This document shows, piece after piece, positions 22,265-33,152 of a stretch of 64,000 nucleotides of DNA. This DNA comes from Hemileia vastatrix (taxonomy: Eukaryota; Basidiomycota; Pucciniomycetes; Pucciniales; Zaghouaniaceae): contig JASXTE010000014.1 of assembly GCA_030280995.1 (NCBI GenBank), forward strand, positions 23,531,150-23,595,149, written 5' to 3'. Under the pieces are notes generated by a model. The model saw only the letters and a list, made by a program, of their open reading frames with translations. It was not told the DNA's origin and did no database searches. Each line of letters starts with the position of its first letter. Position 1 is the stretch's first letter. The position numbers and the translations under genes were made by a program.

Positions 22265-25200
22265 CCAGAATCCATAAAATTTTCATCTCTCCAGGAGGTC
22301 TCTTCTACCAAATGTAGTAAAAATACATCTGTGATTAATCCATCATACTTGCCTTTATATTTACTTTTATAATTATACACCACAAAACATTAAGCAGGGA
22401 ATTGATGGAAGGTACAGAGATAAACTCAAATAGACTGAATCATTTCAATTGTGGATTTGCTAGCATGTTCCCTCCTGATGTTCTGTATTGATACTTATTT
22501 ATTTCTCTTTCTCCTTGATTTTTATTCATGCTAAAGCATGTTTTTATATACTTCATTCTCATATCATCACAGACTTGAAACTGACCTTTCAGCTACTTTT
22601 TTCTCTTAATTTCTACTTTTTGTGCATCAGATAAGTTTTAAACCCACTTTTAAACTCCAGAAATCTCTAAACATGTATCTAAATTGAATCTACTATTTCC
22701 ACAGAAAATTTGCAAGGGCGTTTCCAGAAATCCCCTCTTTTTGAAATTTAGTGTGTCCCTTCTCTATGCCTAGATTATGCAGACTTTATAAACATCTTGA
22801 AACCATATGATACTAGATATAGTCTCAGATTTGACTTGGATAGAACCCCACTTGATCCCACATTAAGCACAAGTTGGTCATTTATCCATTTTGTGTATGC
22901 AATATGTATGTACATGTAATGTAAAATATATGTGTATATGCAGTATGGATTATGTATGCATATTGAATACTCCTTATGCAAGATGTTTACAGATTCAATA
23001 TGGATTATGCAAGATATATAAAGATTAAATATGGATTATGCATACATATTCAGTATGCAACACTACTAAATATTGAATATGAATCTTGTATGCATATTTA
23101 GATATATATTATCAATGCATATTGTATATGAATTGTGCATCCATTCTAAGTATGCTTGATGAAATCATATTCAATATACCTTATGCATACATATGTATTA
23201 TGAATGTATAAGAAATATTTTTATGCATATTTATATACATGTTTATTATAGAAACTTTACTTAAACTCAAATATGTGGACACAATATAGTTCTTCTATTG
23301 GATAGCATAAAACTGAAAAAACACATTGTTCAATTACTCTCATGTATTTTCAAAATTAAACCAATTTATTGGTCTCATTTATTTTAGTCAATATTTATAG
23401 AAAAACTTGTATTTCTCTATCTATTAATTTCTAGAAATAGTAATGGTAAAATCCTTTGTGTATTGATTAATCAATTGCTTGGCTTCCAAGAGTAAGAAAG
23501 TCTCAATTCCAAGTATGAAAAACCTTAGATAATTTATGAGAAAAAAAATTGAGCTTGGCTAAAACCATCCAAACACAGGTTTAAAGAATTTTCAAGGTTC
23601 TTAGAATATGGTCAGGAATAATTTGGCACCAATGGATTTCATAGTGCATGAAGATGCTTAAGCTGGGTTAAATTGATGGATTGATGGGTATTTAAACAAG
23701 TAAAAAACAAGGGGACTTACAAGAATGTTCTCCCACATTTCTTGTGATGAATATCTTTAAAAATATGAGAAAAATTATAATTTATTTACCAAACAAGGAG
23801 ACTTCCAGGCTAATTACCCTAAAAGTAATGTTGGCTAGTCATCTAGAAGAAGAGAAGAAGAGAAAAGAAGAAGAAGAAGAGGGAAAAGGTAAACAGGAGG
23901 AGAAGAAAAGAGAAGGAAGAAGAGGATGAAATAAAATAAGAGTAAGGGTAAGAGTAATGACAAAAGAAACAAAAAAAAAATAACAAGAACTAAAACTAGT
24001 AACAGACTCATAACAGTGATTATCAAATTTTCATAAGTAAGTAATTATCTTTCTCTTTTCTTGTATACTCTTAAAAATAATATTATGACTCTTAAAGCAA
24101 ACTTATATGAATTTATTTTTCAATTTTAAATGGAAAAGAGTTCCACCATAAAATAAAAAAAATAATACAAATGTTACTAGAAATAAATAAAAATGTGTAA
24201 TGTAAGTGGTGAGGCTACAGGGTGTTACCCAAAGCCTTTATATAGGTAAGGGGTCTTCTGAAGCACCACTATATAATATATACAAAAATACATCATAAAA
24301 TAAACAGTTGTAACTACTCCTTGGTAAAAATTTAAGGGGAACCCATGACAAATTATGACTAAAACATATGAGTAAGAGCCCATAACTCACCAGTTTAAAT
24401 ACAAACCTTACATAAAAATTAGTGAGTAATTAATCTATTTTGGGACAAGTAATAATTAAATTATTTTAAAGCAAATTTATGTGAAACATGACTTAAATTT
24501 TAAGTAATTGATTAATTTAAATTAAAACACTTCAAAACCACTATTATAACTCATAAAAATAGTGACTAGTTAAATTAGAGTAAAATTCAGGGAATCAATT
24601 ATTTTAACCCATTTAATAGTGAAATCAACTAAAATAATTTAAAACAATTATTTAATTTATTAAACATACTAATTTTTAGAATAAAACATCAATAATTTTC
24701 CAAATTAATCATTTTTAATTATTTTATTTTTTTCTTAAAAAATTAAGATTCAATAAAGTTCACAATATTTATGTATTAAAATATTTTAAATTTATTATAT
24801 AATATATATTATTACCTAATTAATTAACTACATTTTATTTTCATTTCATAAATTATAGTTATAATATAAATTTATAATTAATTAATTATTGTTTGATAAA
24901 AATTAAATACACAAACATGTGCCAATATTTCATAGAATATAATTTATTTTATGTTTATTTAAATGTATATAAAATAAATATAATAATAAAATTAATAAAA
25001 TACTTATTTTCATTATAATTCATTAGATAATTATATTATTTTATTATGAAATGTAATATTTAACTTATATGCATTAAATGCATATGTTTTGGCCCTTTTT
25101 CAGGTCCAATAAGTTACCATAGCTTTTACTGGAATCCTGGTACAGCCTGGCTGACAAATAATATATGGTAATGACCACTTTTTAACATTTTTGGTCTTCC

Positions 25201-25512
25201 CTCTATCAATATATCTCTATAATGAAAAAAAATCCAGTAGTTTCCACATTTACCCAGATGATATAGCATTTCTTTTCAATATAAAAATTTAATGAATTTT
25301 TTCTTAGCATTATACTAATAATGCTTAACATATATTCAATTCATGTATTTAGTACACTCATATAGTATGATGATATGATACATCCATTTTGAATATGTGA
25401 CATGCATGCATACTAAATATGCATTGAACAGACAAATTTAATATGAATTACAGATACATATAGAATATGCATGATGCATTCATATTGAATTCAAATATTG
25501 CATATGTATAAC
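22265..25512. other. AT-rich stretch with repeat fragments, no gene
   Basis: It holds a MITE-like fragment at about 22695-22890 (inverted match to 12030-12205), ATGCATAT-rich sequence at 22900-23240, a purine tract at 23846-23935 and very AT-rich sequence from 24460 to 25080. A GCCTGGCTGACA word at 25145-25156 equals the terminus of the Gypsy LTR and may mark the end of another old LTR, but its start was not found. Confidence 0.5.
23846..23935. repeat. GAAGAA purine microsatellite
   Basis: Purine-only or nearly purine-only tract of GAA and GGA words. Confidence 0.85.
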
Positions 25513-26306
25513 TGATATTGAGAATGCATAGGGGACAGTGCATATACAAATTTCAAATTCCAAATGCATAGTTAATATTTCATATGCACAACTCATATTG
25601 CATAACAATTATCCAAAACAACTTTGGCTCAAACTGGGCTCAACTGATGCTCAACATGATCCCAAAGGTCTCATCAACCTGGGATATCAAGTACAATTCA
25701 TTCACCCTGGGATCAATTTATGACACAATTCACTTTCATTCTGTTTTCATCTGGTTTTCCAAAAAGTTTCTTAACAGTTTTCTAATGAGTTCAAACAGGG
25801 AGGGTGTGGAGGAGGTGTGAATTTCTAGAAATCCCATTTCAAGTTCTTATAGTGCATTATCTTCTTAGGATAGTTTCATTTGGTAATTGTACATACAGCT
25901 ATGTCACAAAAGGTTGGTAGTTTTTGTGAAAAAAATTACTAATTTTCATGGACAGCTGCTACTTTTTTCATCTTCCACAACACCCCACATTCAGCCCAAT
26001 TTGGATTTCAAACTCTAATTTTACAAATCAGTTTCCATACTACATTTTATAAATTTTTCATTCATTACATCATTATTACACACATGCTTTTTACTGATAA
26101 ATCCATACACAACCTACCCCACCCTGCATCTTTCCCAACAACTTCCCTCACAGGCACATGAGTAGCTTATGCCACCACATATCTCCCAACCTCAATGTGG
26201 CCTACTGACCCCCCCTACAGGCCTGTGAGTATCTCACACCATTACATATTTCCCAAACACAAATTAGCCCACTGACCTCCCCCTACAGACATGTGAGTAG
26301 CTTACC
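25513..26306 (+). repeat. Left arm (outer part) of a long inverted duplication
   Basis: This matches the reverse complement of about 31165-31959 over nearly its whole length, including blocks such as CTTTGGCTCAAACTGGGCTC and TCATCAACCTGGGATATCAA. It includes three tandem units of about 64 bp (26118-26305), each with a GTGAGTAGCTTA-like word. The arm continues at 27807 after the LTR-like insertion. Confidence 0.85.
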
Positions 26307-27801
26307 TGTCAGGCTGAGTTCAAGTAAAGAGATGTGAATAGCTTGATTATTCAGTTTTCTAGAAGATTTTAATGTTCCTGTAAAAATTCAGTTTTCCAAA
26401 TCAAATTAAGTATTAAAATATAATTCAATATAATGGTCTCAGTAATCTAATCTCACCTATTATAAATGGTATACAGATTACAGTTTGTAGAAAAATAGAG
26501 ATAATTATTTAAAACAATATTTAAAAGACTTTATCAGCACTAATTAATATGTATTTTAATTGATATGTTATATTTTTAAAAGGTGATGTAAAATAAATTA
26601 GAATAAAAGCCTAAAAGCCTCCTCCTTATATACCCATATATCCCCCAATTTCCCCCCTTTTATTTCAAGTCCTTTCCAAGGCTAATGAAGCCACATACTG
26701 TAAAATTATAATTCTAATCAACCCCAGTACTATCCCATAACAAAAGGAGAATCATATCACATGCCAAAATACAAGAATAATAGGGGATAATCCATAAAAA
26801 TAAACTACTTATCCAAGAAGAGAGTATATGCATGTGATTCTTAAAATAAAAGACTAAATAAGGTAATTAAAGGACCTTCAAATACTTTTTAACTAAGGTA
26901 GATAAACAGTAGAGATTAAGAAATTAATTATAACATTTTAAATGGTGAAATTCCAACTCATAAAAAACCAATATAGCCTAAGAACCCATTGAGAAACCCA
27001 AATGAAGACATGAAATGTAGGGTTCCTGAATTCAGACTCTTGACATGCACTTGAATAGGTAAAACCTTGACTAAATAGGAAATTTTAAGTTTTATTGTGA
27101 AATATGGGCACCAATCTTGAGTTAATTAATTAAATTAGTGCACATAATAAGGTCAATGCACTAATAATGAAATTAGGACACTAAATAAGCACCTCTTGCC
27201 TATTTTAGCATGTTTACACATATAGAGCATACACTGTGAGGTAATTTTAGTGCAAAATTGTTAACTTTCTTAATATTGAAGCTATGCACACAGGATAAAT
27301 GCAGGAAGCATATGGCCACTACACATAAGCCATTTCTAGCTTAAAAAAATCAAATTTTAGAAGTATTATTTTTAGAAATTTAAATAGGCAAATAAATTTC
27401 TCTAAATAAGGCAAATTGATCTGTCAAAGCAAAATTTTAATATTATTAAATTTATAGTGCATATATCCATCTTTTAAGTGATTTAAAATTCATTTATCAA
27501 TTATTTCACTATAATAATGAAAAAACAGCTTTAAGACCAATTAAAAATTATTTAAACTTATTTATAAGGTACTTTATATTACTCTTAAATAATAAAACAA
27601 AATATTAAGTACATAAGAACTATAAAAGGTAGATATATGCATATATTTAAGGTATTCTAATGGCATATATTATATTAAATAACTTATTTCACTTATGTAT
27701 ACATATTGTATACCTTTACTTATTATCCCCATGTGTATTAAATGTGCTTAGAATATTTTATATGCTTATTTTACTCAGTCCTGGGAATATTCAGCCTGAC
27801 A
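26307..27801. mobile_element. Solo-LTR-like insertion, 1.5 kb
   Basis: It begins TGTCAGGCTGA and ends TCAGCCTGACA, an 11-bp perfect inverted end with the TG...CA signature of LTRs. TTACC flanks it on both sides (26302-26306 and 27802-27806), a 5-bp duplication as made by retroviral-type integrases. The inverted homologue near 31160 lacks it, so the empty site is known. Its terminus resembles that of the Gypsy LTR (TGTCAGCCAGG on the minus strand). Internally it is AT-rich with TATATA words near 26625, and there is no coding region. A TRIM-type element is the alternative to a solo LTR. Confidence 0.8.
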
Positions 27802-27806
27802 TTACC

Positions 27807-27965
27807 CCACTTTTTTTGCTTTTTTTCCCTGTTATTTTTTTCTTCCCCCCTACTTATTTCTCCACCTCACCCAATCTGATTTCTTTTCTTGCTGGATATC
27901 TATTTCCCTACCTCACCCAATCTGATTTCCTTTACTTTGGTCTTTCTAGGATCACACTATAATTA
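27807..27965 (+). repeat. Left arm (inner part) of the inverted duplication
   Basis: Matches the reverse complement of about 30966-31145, including twin CCTCACCCAATCTGATTTC words and TTTCTAGGATCACACTATA. The arm similarity ends at about 27965. Confidence 0.8.
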
Positions 27966-28182
27966 TTTTTTTTGTTTTTGTAAATTTTTTAATCAAATTT
28001 TCTTCTATTTATATATTAGAGATCTTGAAATCATGGCATATATCAAAAATAACCCCCAAAGTCAAAGTGACTGTAGTCATGGATGCTCTCAAAGGCAAAT
28101 CTGTAGAAGAAATAAACCAAAATTATATGTGTGTGGTATACAATAACTATTTGTACCAATAACTGAGGTAAAAATCCCTTAA

Positions 28183-28503
28183 ATAGATGTCTAGTTCAGC
28201 TTTTGGTTGCAGGGTACAACTCTGGGTCTGATTTGTGGAGTAATCCTTTTGACCCCACCTTATTTTTTTTCTTTTCTGACATTGGGATCTCCTTTTCTCA
28301 TGTCCTCTCATATTCATGGATTCACCCAAAAATTCTATTTGCACCTCCTCTTCCCTTCTCTTACAAGCATACCCACATCACACCACTTTAATACACTTCC
28401 CAAGGCAAAAAATAAGGTGATTTCAAAAAGTGATATTCAACAGTTTTTCACAAAAACACACCTAGAAATTGAATAGGGTCACAAAACTGAACTAGACATT
28501 TAC
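28183..28503. mobile_element. Small TIR element, TTAA-flanked
   Basis: A 321-bp element with inverted ends ATAGATGTCTAGTTCAG and, on the minus strand, GTAAATGTCTAGTTCAG. It is flanked by TTAA on both sides (28179-28182 and 28504-28507). TTAA duplication is typical of piggyBac-type insertion, but the terminal bases are not the usual piggyBac ones. Internal words relate it to the element at 15416-18340. Confidence 0.55.
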
Positions 28504-28559
28504 TTAACCATTTTTCTTCCTATGAATGGGTAAAGCTGTATAAAACAACCAAATCAGTA

Positions 28560-29196
28560 GTCTCTAATACACATACATACCAAAAATGCAAGTTCCCTTT
28601 CAAACTTGATGAAGAACAATATGCCTTCATCTTAGAGATGGTGACTCAGGACCCAACAAAATATCAAGATGAACTGCAATGAATCCTGAAAGCCAATTCG
28701 GTATAATTTTCCACTTGAAAACAGTTCACAATGAGCTAGTGGAGTATCTTCATATGAGTAAGAAAAATCTGTAAAAAGTTTACCTAGGACAGGATCCTGT
28801 TAAAAGAGTATGAGTTTATGCTACCATGGCAATACTTGACTCTACATATTTATTTTTTACTTGTTAGATTTATATTTAACTTCTTTTGCATGTTTATTTT
28901 TCTGATTAGCTTTTGAAGTTAAGATGAGTGTGTTATCACATTAGAAGCAGCTTCAGGAAAAGATGGTTGGGCTCTTAAAGGTAAAAAATACAAAGAACAT
29001 TTCTCACACTAAGGGTGCAACACACTTCAATTTAGTACAAGAAGTTTCACTAACTTGTTTGGTTGGCTGCATGTTTCAAAAAGATATGGTATATTGTTTA
29101 CATATTGAGTACTTTCTAGATAGAATACTTGTAAGTGTTCTCTTTATTGCACAATTTTCCTTTCAAGTTAAGTATATCTTCTGCACATCCAAATGA
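28560..29196 (+). pseudogene. IS630/Tc1-type transposase, fragment
   Basis: By switching frames one reads a helix-turn-helix-like piece near 28600-28750 (EEQYAFILEMVTQDPT, then DELQ). This is followed after about 28900 by a DDE_3-type piece: GWALKGKKYKEHFSH in one frame, then GATHFNLVQEVSLTCLVGCM and HIEYFLDRIL in another (28963-29196). This order is that of eukaryotic IS630/Tc1-like transposases with a WALKGKKY-type block. No second or third catalytic motif is visible. It lies in the centre of the inverted duplication and may be the remnant of the gene that once moved the whole unit. Confidence 0.6.
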
Positions 29197-29356
29197 TGAA
29201 TACTTATCCAGGCGTGAATAGTGTTTTAATTTTAGATAATACAGGCTTTCACAATAGAGTTTTTTGTGTTTAATTTTTAAAGTAAAAATAAGTTTTATTA
29301 TTTTTGGTGTGTTTAATCAAGAAAAAACAATTCTAAGATTTTTTCTTTATGATGTT

Positions 29357-29359
<3 letters not shown>

Positions 29360-29391
<32 letters not shown>
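29360..29391. repeat. (TA)n microsatellite
   Basis: About sixteen TA dinucleotides. Confidence 0.95.
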
Positions 29392-29394
<3 letters not shown>

Positions 29395-30179
29395 ATTATG
29401 ATTTTGGACCTCTGATTGTAACCTTAAATGAGCACAATATGTTTTTGATTTGTGTGCACAAGCTCTTGAAAAAGATTGTGGTACACTTACCTTAACTAAC
29501 TCTTAAGCAGTAAAATCTTTGAAAAAGCTCCAATGAGTTTAACACAACTTCAACAAACTTTCACATAAGGCCTCATCATATGGATCTACTTTTGAATACC
29601 AGAAAAACTCTACCATTTTTGTATCATATTCAGAAGGGCCATAATCAGAAGAAGCAAGTTGAGTTTGTTGTTGGTGTGAAGAAAGGGGACTCTGTTGAGG
29701 GAGGGAAAAATTTTGAGAAAAGAGAGAGTTTTATAAAAATGCTGCTACAGTAGCTATTTAAGATGCTTCCAAAATTGAGGATGTTTAAGGTACCTGTATT
29801 TGGTTAGTATGTCCATTTTGTCTTTTCTGTTCAAAATGGAATATTGGGGTTCTGGATGGTATGAGATGAGTTACCTCATTGTGATTTTCATGCTGAAAAA
29901 AAAATTAGATAAAACCCCCCAAAAAAGTCAAAACCGCTTACTATTGCTCAAGCCCAGATATATGCAAGGCTTTGTGTAATTAGGAACTATTCTTGTGGGT
30001 TTTCAGGGTTAACACAACAATATGCATTGGTTTGATGAGAGAAATCCTCACAAGGTAGATGTGAGTCTTGAATCAAGTGTACCAAATCCACATGCACATC
30101 AGTTAACTCTGCACCAATTCCTATCTCAGAACTTTCAGAGATACCATTACTTACTTCATTAGAAAAGAAGCTTGAATGG

Positions 30180-30870
30180 AGGCTATCAGAGATCCTTTGT
30201 TTCTAAATCAAACAAATTTATCAAATGAGAAAAATCAACAGAAGATAAAAAAAATACCCACCTGCACTTACAACTTTGTATTTGTCTGTTCAACACAAAA
30301 GACAATTTTTCAGTCTTCAGGAAAAAATTTAGCAACATCAAGAAACTTCTCAAACATTTCTTGTGTCTCCAACCAGGTATTTTTCTTTCCAAAAAAAGTT
30401 TGACCATGAGAAATAGTACCAATTCAATTACATGGACCTAAACTAACTTGATTCTTTACAAATGTTTTCCGCATAGAATCTTCACCTTCTATGGTTTTTT
30501 GAATAGATTGAGCTTTGAAGTCTTCAAAGTTGATGTTTGGTACATGGAGACTGAACTTGAGGTTTTCAGATTGAGATTTAATACAATTAAATTTTATAGT
30601 TGGATTTTTATCTTATGATCATCTAATTCTGCTATGTGAATTTCTCTTACTCTTCTTCTTTGGAAAAAGGAATATAATCTCAAGGTGAGCAGTACTTGAC
30701 CAGTTGAAAGAATGTTCTGAAGGAGAATAACTTGAGTTTTCAGAGATTGAATTATCAGAGTCCTCAGAAGAATTGATGTCATAAAAATATCCTTGATGGT
30801 TGAATGAGTAGCTGGATGGAGTTGGAGACATAGACTCTGAGGGGTAGCATAAAAGGTTCTGTATCAACAT
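30180..30870 (-). pseudogene. Unidentified broken coding region
   Basis: Starting at the ATG at 30870 the frame is Ser-rich (SSEDSDNSISENSSYSPSEH), then basic (KKKSKRNSHSRIR). With one frame change it continues for about 120 codons with ordinary protein composition (LKFSLHVPNINFEDF, HGQTFFGKKNTWLETQEMF, FLDVAKFFPED) and two stops, to about 30270. I do not recognise the family. Its position between the arms of the inverted duplication suggests a second, partner-type transposon gene. Confidence 0.4.
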
Positions 30871-30965
30871 TATAGGCTGAGATAGAATATTTCATAAAAA
30901 AAAATTAAAAAAATAAAAGGAGAAATAAGTATAAAAGGAAGAAGAGAAAAGAAAAAAGAAAAGGT

Positions 30966-31959
30966 TGCTTATAGTGTGATCCTAGAAAGACCAAAGAAAT
31001 GAAATCAGATTGGGTGAGTTGGGAAAGGAGATATCCAGCAAGACCAAAGGAAATGAAGTTGTATTGGGTGAGGTGGGGAATAAAATAATAATGAAAATGA
31101 GCAGAGGGGAAGAAAAAAAATGAGCAGGGAAAAAAATGGTGAAAAAAAGCAAAAAACAGTGGCATAAGCTACTCACATGACTGTAGGGCAAGGTCAGTGG
31201 GCCAATTTGTGGTTGGGCAATATTTAATGGTATAAACTACTCACATGCCTGTAGGGGGAGGTTAGTGGGCCAATTTGTGGTTGGAAAATAAGTGATGGCA
31301 TAAGCTACTCATGTACCTGTGGGGGAGGCTGGTGGGCCAAGTTGTGCTTGGGCAAGATGCAGAGTGGGGTAAGTTGTGTATGGGTTTAGAAGTAATAAGC
31401 ATCTGTGTAAGAATGATGTAATGAATGAAAAAATTATACAATGGAGGAGTATGGAAACTGCATTGTAAAATTATAGTTTGACAGCCAAATTGGGCTAAAT
31501 GCAGGGTGTTGTGGAAGGAGAATAAGTAGCAACTTTGCATGAAAAATAGTGAATTTTTTTGCAAAAACAAGCATCCTTTTGTGACATAGCTGTATGTACC
31601 ATTATCAATTGAAATTATCCTGAGAAGATAACACACCACAGGAAATTTGCAAGGGAATCGCTAGCAATCCACCCCCCCCATCCTTGCTGTTTGAACTCAT
31701 TAGGAAACTGTTAGAAAACTGTTTGTAAAACTAGATCAAAACAGATTGTCATAAATTGAACCTAGGGTGAATGAATGGTACTTGATATCCCAGGTTGATG
31801 AGACCTTCAGGATCATGTTGAACATCAGTTGAGCCCAGTTTGAGCCAAAGTTTTTTTGGATAATGGGTATGCAATATGATTTGTGCAAATGAAATATCAA
31901 CTATGCATATGGAATTTGAAATTTGTATATGCACTATCACCTATGCATCGTCAATATCA
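30966..31959 (-). repeat. Right arm of the long inverted duplication
   Basis: Uninterrupted arm of about 990 bp, the reverse complement of 25513-26306 plus 27807-27965. It contains three tandem units of about 64 bp (31162-31350). It also has an end-like sequence at 31634 (CACCACAGGAAATTTGCAAG followed by a CGCTAGC core) that resembles MITE termini elsewhere in the window. Confidence 0.85.
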
Positions 31960-33150
31960 ATCTTCATTTTTTTCATTTTTTGCTTCCAAATTTTTTTTAG
32001 TGTAACTTCAGTATGAAAATAAATCTTTTAACTGGTTAAGGTCTCAATACTATGAGAGGATTGATTTGGAAGGTTTCAAAATTGACTCCAAAGTTATAAA
32101 AAACTAAGTGAATGAAGCAGAAAACTGATGTAATATATTTGAAGTCTACAGATTAAATGTTTAATTCATGGCAGTTGGGTCCAAAGTTTGTGAGTCGTGG
32201 CAAAATAAAAAGACGTCATTCCTTTATTGATAAATAATTCTTTATTTAATAACGGATAAACTCTATCAGTTAAATCACCACATTCTGAATAGCCAAGAGA
32301 TACGTTTAATCAATCACCTGTCCCAGTCAATGATAAAATATATATTCAGGTTTGTGTTAAGACGATAGTGTTTCAGTTAGTTATTAAATAAATGAGACGA
32401 AAGAAAAGATAACAATAAGTCAGTATTAATCGTTGTATAATGTAAGTATTGAATGGGGATATAGACAGCGAAGTACAGCTATATATATGCCAATACTAAT
32501 CAAATACATACTAACATATTGATAAGAAAATAAATGTATCCATCATTAAAATCTACTCTCAATCATGGGCTAAGCAGATAGAGTGACAGAACATAGAACT
32601 ATCCGCCACATTCTACACCTTCTTTCAACATCCCTTTTGTCCCCCCCCCCCCCCCCCTCCCCCCCCCTCCCTCCCAATTTGGCTTGAAACCTTTGCCAAC
32701 TTTAACACCCCCTAATAGGTGTCTGTGCATGTAGTGTTGTGGAAATTGCCAAACAATCCTCAACTCCCTTTCTAAACAAAGTTACTCCTTTAAGCCTGAG
32801 AATGACTCATCATATAATTCAGTAGTTTACAAATTGGATTTGACTTTTCTCACAAAAATAGCTTTGCAATCACACTTTGAAGTTGTTGCCTAATATTGCT
32901 CAAAAAACCTTTTTCTACTTACTAGCAGATAACGATATGTTTATGGATAAAAATGTGTAGCAGTAACATATTTCTAATGCCCTACCTACAATGGTACATT
33001 CTTATAGTTTTCAAAGAAATATGATGGCTACGAAGTTGAAGTAGTGCTGGATGATGTAGCAAGTGGAAGAGCATTCTTACATTGCGAAAAAAAGTCTGCC
33101 AAAATCCCAACAGTAAGTTGAGAAACCGAAACTATTAAACAAAGAACTTT
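31960..33150. other. Gene-flanking sequence downstream of the dehydrogenase gene
   Basis: No further gene is supported. It includes a long C-run (32641-32676). At about 32700 a CACCCCCTAAT word resembles the right terminus of Harbinger-type elements, but no partner end was found. Confidence 0.5.
32641..32676. repeat. Poly-C tract
   Basis: About 36 bases of almost pure C with a few T; prone to sequencing and assembly error. Confidence 0.9.
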
Positions 33151-33152
33151 GT

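Noticed and set aside
23829..25156. Possible LTR beginning TGTTGG and ending GCCTGGCTGACA.
   Set aside because: Only the right end resembles the Gypsy LTR; flanks AGTAA and AATAA differ and the body does not match.
22702..25848. Possible TIR element between a CACAGAAAA end and an inverted CACTATAAG end.
   Set aside because: The flanking triplets TTC and CAT differ, and similarity of the ends is weak beyond the CTAG palindrome.
32700..32713. Harbinger-like right terminus (AACACCCCCT).
   Set aside because: No left partner found in the window.
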